Shown: positions 8,549 through 17,921, numbered from the stretch's first letter. The stretch: DNA of 64,000 nt from Flavobacterium aquariorum (GCF_003254745.1 NZ_QKXH01000001.1:372001-436000), one strand, 5' to 3'. Numbers and translations are program-made. Notes: generated by a model from the sequence alone, not told the origin.

Positions 8549-9377
8549 TTTTTTTGTATTAGTTTTTGAACTGCAAATTTAACCAAAGTATTTTATATAA
8601 ATGCAAAAAGTGTTGTTCACTTCTATATTGCGTATCAAAGAAAAATCAATAGAAAATCATATTTACTAAAAACCTCACAACTGTCTGATTATTAGAAAAT
8701 TTTAAGTTTATTAACATTTTAATTAATTCATAATAGTCTGCAAATCAATAAACAGAATAAAATTTAAATGTTAATTTTTTGTATTGTTAATAGTAAAACA
8801 CAACTGCTTGATATTCAGGTAACCTTAAATTAACATAAAATGTTTATAACTTTAGATAGAATTTTAGAAGTTTTTTTAGTTTGTAAACAAAAAATAAGTA
8901 ATCCAAAACCTATATTTAAAAACCAAATAAAGTTTGATGATTTTTTAGAAAAGTTATCAATACTTAAAATTGATTTTTCAACAAGAAAACAAAATTCACT
9001 TATTTACAATTTATATATTTTTTTAATTGTTAACAGTTGTTAACTAATCTAAAAAATATATTAAAAGACAGTAATTTAAATCAAAATAACTATGTTAATA
9101 AGTCAATATAAAAACCTAAAACTTCATTCCAATACATTTTTTTAGAAATTTATAGTAACTATTAACAAGCTATAATAACCATAAATAATTAATTTAAATT
9201 TAAATTTTCTTTTTGTTGTATTTAATATATGTTGACAACTTTGAAATTTGAAAACAAAAAAAGTTGAGTAATTAGTGAATAGTTTTTAGTGATTAGCTAA
9301 TTGTTTAGTTATAGATAATTTTTAGACAAAGGAAAAAAGCTAATTACTCTTTACTAGTTACTAGGTGTTGAATTCTT
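8549..9377. other. 829-bp AT-rich gene-free stretch
   Basis: Strongly AT-rich, with several TTAAC/GTTAAC words, including GTTAACAGTTGTTAAC at 9029-9044. A 67-codon open frame at 8840-9043 has no family features or start signals. The right end (9255-9365) has repeated words of the TTAGTGAATAG / TTAGTGATTAGC kind that recur in intergenic DNA of this group. No DnaA boxes (TTATCCACA) were seen, so an origin is not supported. Confidence 0.5.
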
Positions 9378-9611
9378 TTAAACGATAGAAAGTTTGGAAT
9401 TCAAATTGTCCAGTATTTCTTGAACTTGTTCAAAATCGTTTGGGTGCACTTTTAGTTGGATGCCTCCGTAGGCAAAGCTTGCCAACGGATCAATGGAGAC
9501 GATGTGTTCGTTTTCGAAAAAATAATGAATTTCTTCCTGATCCAGAATATGTCTAAGTACCACAATTTCATGTGGATAATTAAATATTGCAATCGTTTTA
9601 AAGTCTTTCAT
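9378..9611 (-). CDS. DUF2007 domain protein (putative signal-transducing protein)
   Basis: 77 aa. It matches the DUF2007 pattern: N-terminal beta strand (KTIAIFNYPHEIVVLRHILDQEEI), a central acidic loop with conserved Asp-Pro (SIDPLASFAYGGIQLKV), and a C-terminal helix FEQVQEILDNL. A small cytoplasmic ferredoxin-like fold of unknown function. It is divergently oriented from rnr. Confidence 0.75.
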   Translation of the reverse strand: MKDFKTIAIFNYPHEIVVLRHILDQEEIHYFFENEHIVSIDPLASFAYGGIQLKVHPNDFEQVQEILDNLNSKLSIV

Positions 9612-9718
9612 TTTATTTTTTTTATAAAAGTAATAAAGTTATTATTAGTTTAAAACTCTAGGTAGAATAAGGAATAGTGAATACAATTTTGTAATTTTAG
9701 ACTTTTAAGAAAAGATAC

Positions 9719-11899
9719 ATGAGTAAAAGATTAAGAAAGCCGATAAAGAAAGAGAAAGATTTCTCAGATAAAATTATAAAAATATTATCGCAAAGTGCCA
9801 ATAAAGCCTTTAATTATAAGCAAATAGGAGCAAAGTTAGAACTAGATGACACTCAAAGTCGCAATCAAATCATAAAAGATTTAAAGATTTTGGCTGCTTC
9901 CAAGAAAATTATAGAATCCGAACCTGGTAAATATTTAATTAAAGCCGCCAGCAAAGAGTATTACGAAGGAACAATCGATATGACCGGTCGTAAAACCGCT
10001 TATTTTATTTGTCCGGAATTTGAAGAAGATGTTTTTATTCCCTCCAATAATTTAAATCACGCACTCGATAAAGATACCGTGAAAGTATATGTTTACAACA
10101 AAAGAAGCGGTCGTAGAGCAGAAGGTGAAGTAATTGAAGTAATTGAAAGATATAAAACCGACTTTGTTGGAGTTATTGACATCCAAAAGAATTTCTCTTT
10201 TGTGTCAACTGCCAATCCAAAAATGTACACCGATATTTTTATTCCAAAAGATAAAATTGGTGAAGCGGAGCAAGGAGATGTAGTTTTGGTTCATATCGAA
10301 GATTGGCCATCCAGAGCCGACAGCCCTTTTGGAAAAGTGGTAAAAGTTCTTGGAAAACCTGGGGAGCACGATACTGAAATTCACGCCATTTTAGCCGAAT
10401 ATGGTTTACCTGCAGAGTTTCCTATAGAAGTGGAAACCTTTGCCCAGAAAATAGATACTTCAATTCAAGCCAATGAAATAGCCAGACGTCGTGATATGCG
10501 CGATACGTTGACTTTTACTATTGATCCAAAAGATGCCAAAGATTTTGATGATGCATTGTCTTTCAAAAAGTTAGAAAATGGAAACTACGAGATTGGAGTT
10601 CACATTGCTGATGTTTCCTATTATCTGGAAGAAGGTACCATTTTAGACGATGAAGCGTATCAAAGAGCTACATCTGTTTATTTGGTGGATAGGGTAGTGC
10701 CAATGTTGCCAGAAGTACTTTCTAATTTTGCCTGTTCATTACGTCCTCAAGAAGAAAAATATACATTCTCTGCTATTTTTGAAATCACCGAAAAAAGTCA
10801 AGTGGTCAACCAATGGTTTGGTCGTACCGTAATATTCTCGGATCAGCGTTTCTCTTATGAAGAAGCACAATACATTATAGAGACCAAAGACAATGCGATC
10901 CCGGTCGATATTTCGATAACTGGAAGTTCCTATGTTGTTTCGGATGAAATCGTGGCAGCAACTCTTAAAATGGATCAACTGGCTAAAATATTGAGAAGAA
11001 ACAGAATGAACGAAGGAGCAATTTCTTTTGATAAAGTAGAAGTAAAATTCAATTTAGATCAAGAAGGAGAACCGGAAGGCGTTTATTTTAAAATTTCAAA
11101 AGATGCCAATCATTTGATCGAAGAATTCATGCTTTTAGCCAACAGAAAAGTTGCTGAATTCATTGGAAAACAAAAGAAAACTTTTATTTATCGTATTCAT
11201 GATGAACCTAACGAAGATAAATTAATTGCAATGCAAACTGTGATTGCAAAATTTGGATACAAAATAGATTTTAGAAATAAAGGTGACATTTCAAAATCAT
11301 TAAATAATTTATTAGCGGACGTTGTAGGTAAAAAAGAGCAAAATTTAATTGATACTTTGACTATCCGTTCCATGAGTAAAGCCAAATATTCTACGGATAA
11401 CATTGGTCATTACGGATTGGCTTTTGATTATTATTCACATTTTACCTCTCCTATTCGTCGCTATCCAGATGTTATGGTACATCGTTTGTTGCAGTATTAT
11501 TTAGATGGTGGAAAATCGGTTGATGAAGAAACTTATGAAACCAAATGTTTGCATTCTTCAACGATGGAAGGTTTAGCAACTAATGCCGAAAGGGATTCCA
11601 TAAAATACATGCAGGTAAAATACATGCAAAATCATCAAGATCAAGAATTCTTGGGTGTTATTTCTGGTGTCACGGAATGGGGTATCTATGTGGAAATTAT
11701 AGAAAATAAGTGTGAAGGAATGGTTAGAACCCGTGACATAAAAGAAGATTATTATACATTTGATGAAAAACAATATGCCTTAATTGGTGCTAATTCTAAT
11801 CGATTATTGCAATTGGGTGATGAGATTTATGTTAAGGTTAAAAATGCCGATCTGGTTAAAAAACAATTGGATTTTAATTTTATAAGAAGAAATGAATAA
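9719..11899 (+). CDS. rnr: Ribonuclease R
   Basis: 726 aa 3'-5' exoribonuclease that degrades structured RNA. The N-terminal helix-turn-helix and cold-shock domains span about 1-230. The RNB catalytic domain begins near 260 with RRDMRDTLTFTIDPKDAKDFDDALSF, which holds the metal-binding aspartates. SPIRRYPDVMVHRLLQYY follows near 580, and the C-terminal S1 domain is about 640-720 (FLGVISGVTEWGIYVEIIENKCEGMV). The last residues are not a long basic tail as in E. coli. Possibly co-transcribed with the two genes downstream (43- and 27-bp gaps). Confidence 0.95.
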   Translation: MSKRLRKPIKKEKDFSDKIIKILSQSANKAFNYKQIGAKLELDDTQSRNQIIKDLKILAASKKIIESEPGKYLIKAASKEYYEGTIDMTGRKTAYFICPEFEEDVFIPSNNLNHALDKDTVKVYVYNKRSGRRAEGEVIEVIERYKTDFVGVIDIQKNFSFVSTANPKMYTDIFIPKDKIGEAEQGDVVLVHIEDWPSRADSPFGKVVKVLGKPGEHDTEIHAILAEYGLPAEFPIEVETFAQKIDTSIQANEIARRRDMRDTLTFTIDPKDAKDFDDALSFKKLENGNYEIGVHIADVSYYLEEGTILDDEAYQRATSVYLVDRVVPMLPEVLSNFACSLRPQEEKYTFSAIFEITEKSQVVNQWFGRTVIFSDQRFSYEEAQYIIETKDNAIPVDISITGSSYVVSDEIVAATLKMDQLAKILRRNRMNEGAISFDKVEVKFNLDQEGEPEGVYFKISKDANHLIEEFMLLANRKVAEFIGKQKKTFIYRIHDEPNEDKLIAMQTVIAKFGYKIDFRNKGDISKSLNNLLADVVGKKEQNLIDTLTIRSMSKAKYSTDNIGHYGLAFDYYSHFTSPIRRYPDVMVHRLLQYYLDGGKSVDEETYETKCLHSSTMEGLATNAERDSIKYMQVKYMQNHQDQEFLGVISGVTEWGIYVEIIENKCEGMVRTRDIKEDYYTFDEKQYALIGANSNRLLQLGDEIYVKVKNADLVKKQLDFNFIRRNE

Positions 11900-11942
11900 T
11901 GTTATTTTAAGATAGAGATATTAACAATTAAATTTTATTAAA

Positions 11943-12608
11943 ATGAAAAGAATTATTTTAGTATTTTTTGTATTTCTGACACAATTAAATTTTGCGCAAA
12001 CAACCATTGAACTTAAGGATTTTGATGACGTAAAAGTGTTTGATAAATTAAGTGTTACTTTAATTGCTTCCAATGAAACTAAGGCCGTAATTACTGGACC
12101 TGAACAAAGCAAAGTAGAAGTTGTTAATAAAAATGGACTTTTGAAAATAAGAATGCCACTAACAAAATTGATGAATGGAGATGAAGCAAAAGTGACATTA
12201 TATTTCAAAAAAATTCAAAGTATTGATGCCAATGAGGGTAGTTCTGTTACTTGTGCTGATATTTTTAAGCAAACAAGTTTAGATTTAGGAACTCAAGAAG
12301 GTGCTAAGATTACAGTTGCATTAGATGTGGATAAAACAACTATTAAAGCCTTTTCAGGAGGAATTGTTACGGTAACAGGTAAAGCGGTCACTCAGTCGGT
12401 TTCTGTTAATTCTGGTGGTATCTTTAACGGTAAAGAGTTAGAAACTTCGCAAACAACTATAAGCATATCTGCTGGTGGAAGCGGCGATGTAAATGCAACT
12501 ACTCTTGTTGATGCCAAAGTAAAAGCAGGAGGGACTATTTTTATTTATGGTAGTCCAAAAGAAATAAAACAAGAAACTCTTATGGGTGGAAGTATTATTC
12601 AGAAATAA
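11943..12608 (+). CDS. DUF2807 (head GIN domain) secreted beta-helix protein
   Basis: 221 aa with a signal peptide MKRIILVFFVFLTQLNFAQ and then a Gly/Ser/Thr-rich repetitive sheet protein. Repeating strands such as VTVTGKAVTQSVSVNSGGIFNGKEL and ISAGGSGDVNATTLVDAKVKAGG are typical of the auto-transporter-adhesin-like head GIN family (DUF2807), common in Bacteroidota and of unknown function. Predicted periplasmic or cell surface. Confidence 0.8.
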   Translation: MKRIILVFFVFLTQLNFAQTTIELKDFDDVKVFDKLSVTLIASNETKAVITGPEQSKVEVVNKNGLLKIRMPLTKLMNGDEAKVTLYFKKIQSIDANEGSSVTCADIFKQTSLDLGTQEGAKITVALDVDKTTIKAFSGGIVTVTGKAVTQSVSVNSGGIFNGKELETSQTTISISAGGSGDVNATTLVDAKVKAGGTIFIYGSPKEIKQETLMGGSIIQK

Positions 12609-12635
12609 TTTTTAATTTTTTAAAGTCATTTTTTA

Positions 12636-13313
12636 ATGATAAACGATATTTTAACCGGTATTCCTTGGGGAGTTTTATTGAGTTTTATGATTGGCCCTGT
12701 ATTTTTTATTTTACTTGAGACAAGTATAATTAAAGGATTTAGAGCTGCTTTAGTTTTTGATTTAGGCGTTGTTTTGGGAGATGTTTTTTTTATAACAATT
12801 GCTTATTTAGGTAGTTATAGATTGATTCAAAGTTTAAATGATAATTCTTCCTTGTTTATTTTTGGTGGTTTTATAATGATGGCTTATGGATTTGTTTCTT
12901 TCTTAGGAACTAAAAAAGAAAAGAAAGTAAATACGAAAACAATTGACAATGAGATTATAAAAAAGAATTATCTAGGTCTTTTTTTTAAAGGTTTTTTTTT
13001 GAACATCATTAACATTGGTGTACTTGGTTTTTGGTTAGCTGTTATTATTTCAGTTGGACCAAAATTAGAAATGGAAACCTCAAGGGTACTTACATTTTTC
13101 ATCTCGGTAATTATAACTTATTTAAGTATTGATTGCATCAAAATAGCATTAGCTAAGCAATTGAAACACAAAATGACTCCAACAAATATTTACAAAATAA
13201 AAAGAGGGATTAGTGTTGTTCTAATGATTTTTGGACTGGTTTTAATTTTTCAAGGCTGGTTTCCGGAAGAAAAGCAAATGGTAAAAAATGCCTTTGAAAA
13301 AATAGACAAGTAA
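12636..13313 (+). CDS. LysE family translocator
   Basis: 225 aa inner-membrane protein with about six hydrophobic helices and the LysE/RhtB N-terminal signature GIPWGVLLSFMIGPVFFILLE. The family exports amino acids (lysine, homoserine, threonine) or related metabolites; the substrate cannot be read from the sequence. It is followed by a clear terminator. Confidence 0.8.
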   Translation: MINDILTGIPWGVLLSFMIGPVFFILLETSIIKGFRAALVFDLGVVLGDVFFITIAYLGSYRLIQSLNDNSSLFIFGGFIMMAYGFVSFLGTKKEKKVNTKTIDNEIIKKNYLGLFFKGFFLNIINIGVLGFWLAVIISVGPKLEMETSRVLTFFISVIITYLSIDCIKIALAKQLKHKMTPTNIYKIKRGISVVLMIFGLVLIFQGWFPEEKQMVKNAFEKIDK

Positions 13314-13333
13314 ATTTTCTATAAGATTAAAAA

Positions 13334-13358
13334 AAAGGAACTATTATTTAGTTCCTTT
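13334..13358 (+). terminator. Terminator of the LysE gene
   Basis: Arms AAAGGAACTA / TAGTTCCTTT around TTATT, followed by TTTTTTTG. Confidence 0.8.
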
Positions 13359-13440
13359 TTTTTGTTTCTTTTTTTTTGTGAATTATATAGATTTGAAGAT
13401 TGTATTTACTTCATTTTTAGAAAAAATTAGATAAAAAAAA

Positions 13441-13823
13441 CCTCTAAATTGCTTTAGAGGTTTTAAGCATCGTCTGGATTCGAACTATATCTTTATCTAA
13501 TTTTTTCTAAAAATTAAACATAAAAAAAACCTCTAAATTGCTTTAGAAGTTTTAAGTATCGTCTGGATTCGAACTATATCTTTATCTAATTTTTTCTAAA
13601 AATTAAACATAAAAAAAAACTCTAAATTGCTTTAGAAGTTTTAAGTATCTTCTGGATTCGAACTATATCTTTATCTAATTTTTTCTAAAAATTAAACATA
13701 AAAAAAACCTCTAAATTACTTTAGAAGTTTTAAGTATCGTCTGGATTCGAACTATATCTTTATCTAATTTTTTCTAAAAATTAAACATAAAAAAAAACCT
13801 CTAAATTACTTTAGAGGTTTTAG
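13441..13823 (-). repeat. Tandem ~89-bp repeats of the tRNA-Cys 3' end plus terminator
   Basis: The hairpin word CCTCTAAATT starts at 13441, 13530, 13619 (first C mutated), 13708 and 13798, a period of 89, 89, 89 and 90. The last hairpin belongs to the intact tRNA-Cys. On the minus strand each of the four extra units holds a degenerate copy of the tRNA 3' end (AGTTCGAATCCAGACGATGC) followed by the CCTCTAAA/TTTAGAGG hairpin and a T run. The T-stem cannot pair and no 5' half of a tRNA is present, so these are not tRNA genes. The result is five terminator-like hairpins in series. Confidence 0.9.
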
Positions 13824-13894
13824 AGGCATCGTCCGGATTCGAACCGGAGTAGGAGCTTTTGCAGAGCCCAGCCTAGCCGCTCGGCCACGACGCC
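13824..13894 (-). tRNA. tRNA-Cys (anticodon GCA)
   Basis: Minus-strand cloverleaf. Acceptor stem GGCGTCG/CGATGCC with one G-U pair. D-arm GCC...GGC. Anticodon stem GGGCT/AGCTC with loop CTGCAAA (anticodon GCA). T-arm CCGG-TTCGAAT-CCGG. Discriminator U73, as in other bacterial tRNA-Cys. CCA is not encoded. It is followed by the CCTCTAAA hairpin terminator and then by degenerate copies of its own 3' end. Confidence 0.95.
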
Positions 13895-13910
13895 ATTCTT
13901 GAATGGATGG

Positions 13911-13918
13911 CAAAAGTA
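13911..13918 (-). promoter_or_regulatory. -7 box of tRNA-Cys
   Basis: Reads TACTTTTG on the minus strand (TAnnTTTG), 17 nt before the tRNA 5' end. This allows a short leader independent of folB. Confidence 0.5.
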
Positions 13919-13978
13919 ACTTAAAATTTTAAAGTTTAAAAGTTTAAAGTTAACTTTTTTCTATTTTTATACTAATTG

Positions 13979-14347
13979 TTATAATTTGAAATAACGCTCT
14001 TCTTCCATTTCTATGGTAACCGCTTCTACATCACCACCAATAGGAGGATTTATTTTGGAAACACCTACTTTTATTTTTGAAACGGTTTCCAGTTCTGCCA
14101 AGGCTCTATCTATAATTCTTTTAGCTACATGCTCCAATAAATTAGAACGAATTGCCATTTCTTCGACTACAATACGATTTAAATGAACATAATCGACAGT
14201 ATCTTTCAAGTTATCGGACTCAGAAGAATGCTTCAAATTGGTTTTTATTTCCAAATCTACACTGTAATCAGAGCCTATTTTTCCTTCTTCTATCAAACAG
14301 CCGTGGTATGAAAAAGTGCGTATGTTTTTTAATCTTATTGTTCCCAT
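13979..14347 (-). CDS. folB: Dihydroneopterin aldolase
   Basis: 122 aa, the usual FolB length. It cleaves 7,8-dihydroneopterin in folate synthesis. Visible family features are the N-terminal RLKNIRTFSYHGCLIEEGKIG, the VDYVHLNRIV segment, and C-terminal KINPPIGGDVEAVTIEMEEER, where the conserved Lys and Pro-Pro-Ile sit. It lies upstream of tRNA-Cys on the same strand. Confidence 0.9.
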   Translation of the reverse strand: MGTIRLKNIRTFSYHGCLIEEGKIGSDYSVDLEIKTNLKHSSESDNLKDTVDYVHLNRIVVEEMAIRSNLLEHVAKRIIDRALAELETVSKIKVGVSKINPPIGGDVEAVTIEMEEERYFKL

Positions 14348-14563
14348 TTTTTTATTTTTTCAGTAATTAATTCATGTTTAAAAGCGTAATGATTTTAAAC
14401 TTTAATAGTTATAATAACATTCCTTTTCATCGATTTTCACATCTTGAATAACCTCATTTTTTATTCCAAAACATTAAGTATTTATACAAATGTATTAAAA
14501 ATTGACAACTGTTTTTTCTTTAAAGTCTATTATCTTATTGTCTATTATCTGTCATCTATTTTT

Positions 14564-14571
14564 TATCTTTG
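14564..14571 (+). promoter_or_regulatory. -7 box deciding the glnS start
   Basis: TATCTTTG (TAnnTTTG) with TTG at 14538-14540, 23 bp upstream. It places transcription start at about 14578, after an alternative upstream ATG at 14569 and before the chosen ATG at 14587. Confidence 0.6.
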
Positions 14572-14586
14572 CTAAAATTTTTAAAA

Positions 14587-16683
14587 ATGGCATCAGAAGA
14601 GAAATCACTTCATTTTATTGAACAAATCATAGAAGACAGTTTAGCAAACGGTTTTCCACAAGATAAATTACGTTTTCGTTTTCCACCAGAACCTAATGGA
14701 TATTTGCACATTGGCCATGCCAAATCAATTTGTCTTAATTTTGGTTTAGGTTTAAAATACAATGCGCCTGTAAATTTGCGTTTTGATGATACCAATCCGG
14801 CCAAAGAAGAGCAGGAATATGTTGATGCTATCAAAGAAGATTTAAAATGGTTAGGTTTCAATTGGTCTGAAGAATTGTATTCATCTGATTATTTCCAACA
14901 ATTATATGAGTGGGCTGTTGCAATGATTAAAAACGGTAAAGCCTATGTTGATAGTCAATCTTCTGAAGACATGGCAATTCAAAAAGGAACTCCTACTCAG
15001 CCTGGAGTTGATGGACCTTATAGAAATCGTTCTATTGAAGAAAATTTAACTTTTTTTGAAGGAATGAAAAATGGTGATTTCCCTGAAGGAAGTCATGTTT
15101 TGAGAGCAAAAATTGATATGGCTTCAACCAATATGCTGATGCGTGATCCATTGATGTACAGAATATTGCACCGTCATCATCATCGTACTGGAAATGAATG
15201 GAATATTTATCCAATGTATGATTTTGCCCATGGTGAAAGCGATTATATAGAACAAATTTCGCACTCAATTTGTACTTTAGAATTTGTGATGCACCGAGAA
15301 TTATACGACTGGTTTTTGGATCAAATTTATGACGAAAATAAAGTTCGTCCACATCAATATGAGTTTGCCCGCTTGAACTTGAATTATACCGTAATGAGTA
15401 AGCGTAAGCTCTTGCAATTAGTGCAGGAAAATATTGTAAATGGTTGGGATGATCCTAGAATGCCTACTATTTCCGGATTAAGAAGACGTGGTTATACTGC
15501 AGCTGCTATCCGTAAATTCTGTGAGGTAATTGGCGTTGCCAAACGTGAAAATATTATTGATGTGTCACTTTTGGATTTCTGTTTACGTGAAGATTTGAAC
15601 AAAACTGCTCCAAGAGTTATGGCCGTTTTAGATCCTGTTAAAGTAGTTATCACCAATTATCCAGAAGGAGTAGAGGAGTGGCTTGAAGCAGAAAATAATC
15701 AGGAAGATGAATCGGCGGGGTATAGAAAAGTTCCTTTTTCCCGTGAATTATATATAGAAAGAGATGATTTCCTAGAAGTGGCTCCCGCTAAGTTTTTCCG
15801 TTTGAGTATTGGAAATGAAGTACGTCTAAAAAATGGTTATATAATTAAAGGAGAAAGTGTTATAAAAGATTCTAATGGTTTTATTACTGAGATTCAAGTT
15901 ACCTATGATACTGATTCTCTAAGCGGAAGTGGGAGTGAGGCTAGTAAACGTAAAGTTGCCGGAACTTTGCATTGGGTTTCTATTTCTCATGCTGTTGAAG
16001 CCGAAATTCGTTTGTACGACCGTTTGTTTATTGACGAAGCTCCAGACAGTCATAAAGAGAAAAGTTTCTTGGAATTTATGAATGCTGAATCGTTACAAAT
16101 CGTTAAAGGTTTTGTGGAACCAAGTTTATCAGGTGCTAAAATTGGTGACCATTTTCAGTTTCAACGTTTGGGTTATTTTGTTGTTGATAAGGATGCAACT
16201 GACTCAAAATTAGTATTTAACAAAACAGTTGGGCTTAAAGATGCTTGGGAAGAGAAGGACAAGAAAGAAGCTAATCTTTTGATGAATACTCAAAAAGAAA
16301 TCAATAAATATGTAAAAGAAAAAGACGAAAAGAATGCTTCTTTACTTTTAAACACCATTGTTGAAAACATCAAATCAATTGATAATTTTAGTTTACTTTG
16401 TCAAACATTGGTTAAAAATGTGAAGAATGACAACAATTCTTTATTGTTTGCCAATTTACTTTTGCATTTTTCTGTTAAAGTGAAAGCAAATGATATTGAT
16501 TTGGAGATTGTACATAAATTATATACTATGTCTTTGAAAAGTCAATTGGCAACAGTACGTATTTTTGTATTATTAAATCTAAAAAGAGATTTAGTTAATA
16601 ATTCTGTTTTCGAAGCCCAAATTACAGAATTAAGAAATACTGAAAAAAATGAAAAAGTATTAGAAGTACTTAATTCAATTTAA
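14587..16683 (+). CDS. glnS: Glutaminyl-tRNA synthetase with C-terminal extension
   Basis: Class I synthetase charging tRNA-Gln, 698 aa against about 554 in E. coli. The HIGH motif is HIGHAKS (about 40-46) and the KMSKS-equivalent is VMSKRKL (about 266-272). FRFPPEPNGYLHIGHA and the acceptor-binding and beta-barrel anticodon domains run to about residue 560. The last ~140 residues are a Lys/Asn/Leu-rich helical segment (EKDKKEANLLMNTQKEINKY onward) absent from the E. coli enzyme, possibly a helical tRNA-binding module. The start was chosen from the promoter position and the normal N-terminus MASEEKSLHF. Confidence 0.95.
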   Translation: MASEEKSLHFIEQIIEDSLANGFPQDKLRFRFPPEPNGYLHIGHAKSICLNFGLGLKYNAPVNLRFDDTNPAKEEQEYVDAIKEDLKWLGFNWSEELYSSDYFQQLYEWAVAMIKNGKAYVDSQSSEDMAIQKGTPTQPGVDGPYRNRSIEENLTFFEGMKNGDFPEGSHVLRAKIDMASTNMLMRDPLMYRILHRHHHRTGNEWNIYPMYDFAHGESDYIEQISHSICTLEFVMHRELYDWFLDQIYDENKVRPHQYEFARLNLNYTVMSKRKLLQLVQENIVNGWDDPRMPTISGLRRRGYTAAAIRKFCEVIGVAKRENIIDVSLLDFCLREDLNKTAPRVMAVLDPVKVVITNYPEGVEEWLEAENNQEDESAGYRKVPFSRELYIERDDFLEVAPAKFFRLSIGNEVRLKNGYIIKGESVIKDSNGFITEIQVTYDTDSLSGSGSEASKRKVAGTLHWVSISHAVEAEIRLYDRLFIDEAPDSHKEKSFLEFMNAESLQIVKGFVEPSLSGAKIGDHFQFQRLGYFVVDKDATDSKLVFNKTVGLKDAWEEKDKKEANLLMNTQKEINKYVKEKDEKNASLLLNTIVENIKSIDNFSLLCQTLVKNVKNDNNSLLFANLLLHFSVKVKANDIDLEIVHKLYTMSLKSQLATVRIFVLLNLKRDLVNNSVFEAQITELRNTEKNEKVLEVLNSI

Positions 16684-17222
16684 AATTAACATATAGTTTT
16701 TATCAATTAAAAGTGCTTTTTATAAAGCACTTTTTTATTATATAAAAATTTTATTAATTTTTAATTTATTATAAATATTAATTATAAAAACTAACCTCCA
16801 TAAATTAAATTTAAGAGCGTTTTATATTTTAGCTAAGTTAATTTATATTTTTAAATTTTTTATTCTTTAGAAGTGGTTATTTCAAATTTTAGCTAAAAAA
16901 GCTCTTTTTTATTCATCAAGTCTTTTTTTATATTATAATTTTTTATGATTAAAATTTTATAATAATAATTATTAATTATTATTTGTTTTAGATATTAAAA
17001 TATTTATTTCAATAGTTATTATTGATTAAAATTAACTTTTATATCTTCTTTTTAAAACATTTTTATTTATTTTATATGTGAATATATCATTTTTATTTTT
17101 TAGTTCAAATAAGCGCTATATTTTGAGTTTTTGACCAATATTTACCACTTTAACGGCTTGTTAACATTAGTTTGTTGATAAAGTTGTATTTTTATAAGTA
17201 GTAACTTCTAAATTCATTTAAT
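16684..17222. other. 539-bp AT-rich gap with glnS terminator
   Basis: A terminator (stem AAAGTGCTTT at 16710-16719 with AAAGCACTTT at 16724-16733, then T run) closes glnS. The rest is extremely AT-rich with no coding signal. A TAnnTTT-like box, TATTTTTA, near 17188-17195 may serve the gene at 17223. Confidence 0.6.
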
Positions 17223-17558
17223 ATGTCAAATAATACTGGAAATACAATTGTAGCTATTTTGGTTGGTGCAGCTATAGGCGCAGGAGTTGGAATTTTGTTT
17301 GCACCAGATAAAGGATCCAAGACTAGAGAAAAACTTAAAGATGGTTTTGATGATGCAAAACACAATCTTCAGGATAAATTTCATGATGTATCCGAAAAGT
17401 TGGTTGGAAGAGCAAAGGATTTAATAAGTAAAGAGGATATAGATGGTAATTATCAAAATATAGTTTCTTCATTAAGTCATAAGACTGAGGATGTTATTTC
17501 TTTTTTAGAAAATAAATTAGCAGAACTTAAATTAAAAAATGCTAAATTTCAGAAATAA
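17223..17558 (+). CDS. YtxH domain-containing protein
   Basis: 111 aa. The N-terminal Gly-rich hydrophobic helix (IVAILVGAAIGAGVGILFAPDKGSKTREKL) is the YtxH signature, followed by an amphipathic, charged helical region. The family is membrane-anchored and often stress-induced; its function is unclear. First of three tightly spaced genes (12- and 2-bp gaps), almost certainly one operon. Confidence 0.85.
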   Translation: MSNNTGNTIVAILVGAAIGAGVGILFAPDKGSKTREKLKDGFDDAKHNLQDKFHDVSEKLVGRAKDLISKEDIDGNYQNIVSSLSHKTEDVISFLENKLAELKLKNAKFQK

Positions 17559-17570
17559 AATCCAGCATCT

Positions 17571-17921
17571 ATGGCTTTTGATAAAATAAAAGAAAACACG
17601 GATAATATTCAGGAACAAGCTCAAGTTTATTTTGAAAAGTCGGCTTCATATTATAAACTTTGGGGATTCAAGGTTGCAATGAAATCTACCACAATGATTT
17701 TGAAGTTTACTTTGATTTTATTGTGTTTTAGCATGGTCATGTTATTTGGATCATTAGCAGCAGCTCTTGCTATTGGGACTTATTTTGGAAGTTATGCCAT
17801 AGGGTTTCTTATTGTTGGAGGGTTTTATTTAGTAATTACTTTCCTTTTATTTTTAGTTAAAGAAAAAGTTATTGAAGGACCAATTTTGGAAAAATTTTCG
17901 GAAATCTTTTTTAACGATTAA
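17571..17921 (+). CDS. Phage-holin-family-like two-helix membrane protein
   Basis: 116 aa. The N-terminal region is charged and two long hydrophobic helices span about 40-65 and 70-100 (FGSLAAALAIGTYFGSYAIGFLIVGGFYLVITFLLF). This matches the holin-superfamily-III-like (YqjE/Actino-X-like) membrane proteins often found next to YtxH genes. There is no evidence of a prophage, so a lysis role is unlikely; an envelope or stress role is inferred from the operon. Confidence 0.65.
   Translation: MAFDKIKENTDNIQEQAQVYFEKSASYYKLWGFKVAMKSTTMILKFTLILLCFSMVMLFGSLAAALAIGTYFGSYAIGFLIVGGFYLVITFLLFLVKEKVIEGPILEKFSEIFFND

Noticed and set aside
8840..9043. 67-codon open frame in the 829-bp AT-rich gap
   Set aside because: Composition equals that of the surrounding gap, with no recognisable motif or start signals; likely chance.
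8549..9377. Replication origin
   Set aside because: AT-rich, but no DnaA boxes, no dnaA and no clear skew evidence by eye.
13441..13800. Additional tRNA genes in the repeats beside tRNA-Cys
   Set aside because: Only the 3' ~22 nt are present and the T-stem bases cannot pair; there is no acceptor 5' strand, D-arm or anticodon arm.
17571..17921. Prophage lysis gene
   Set aside because: No endolysin, structural or integrase genes nearby; the YtxH partner points to a chromosomal stress operon.
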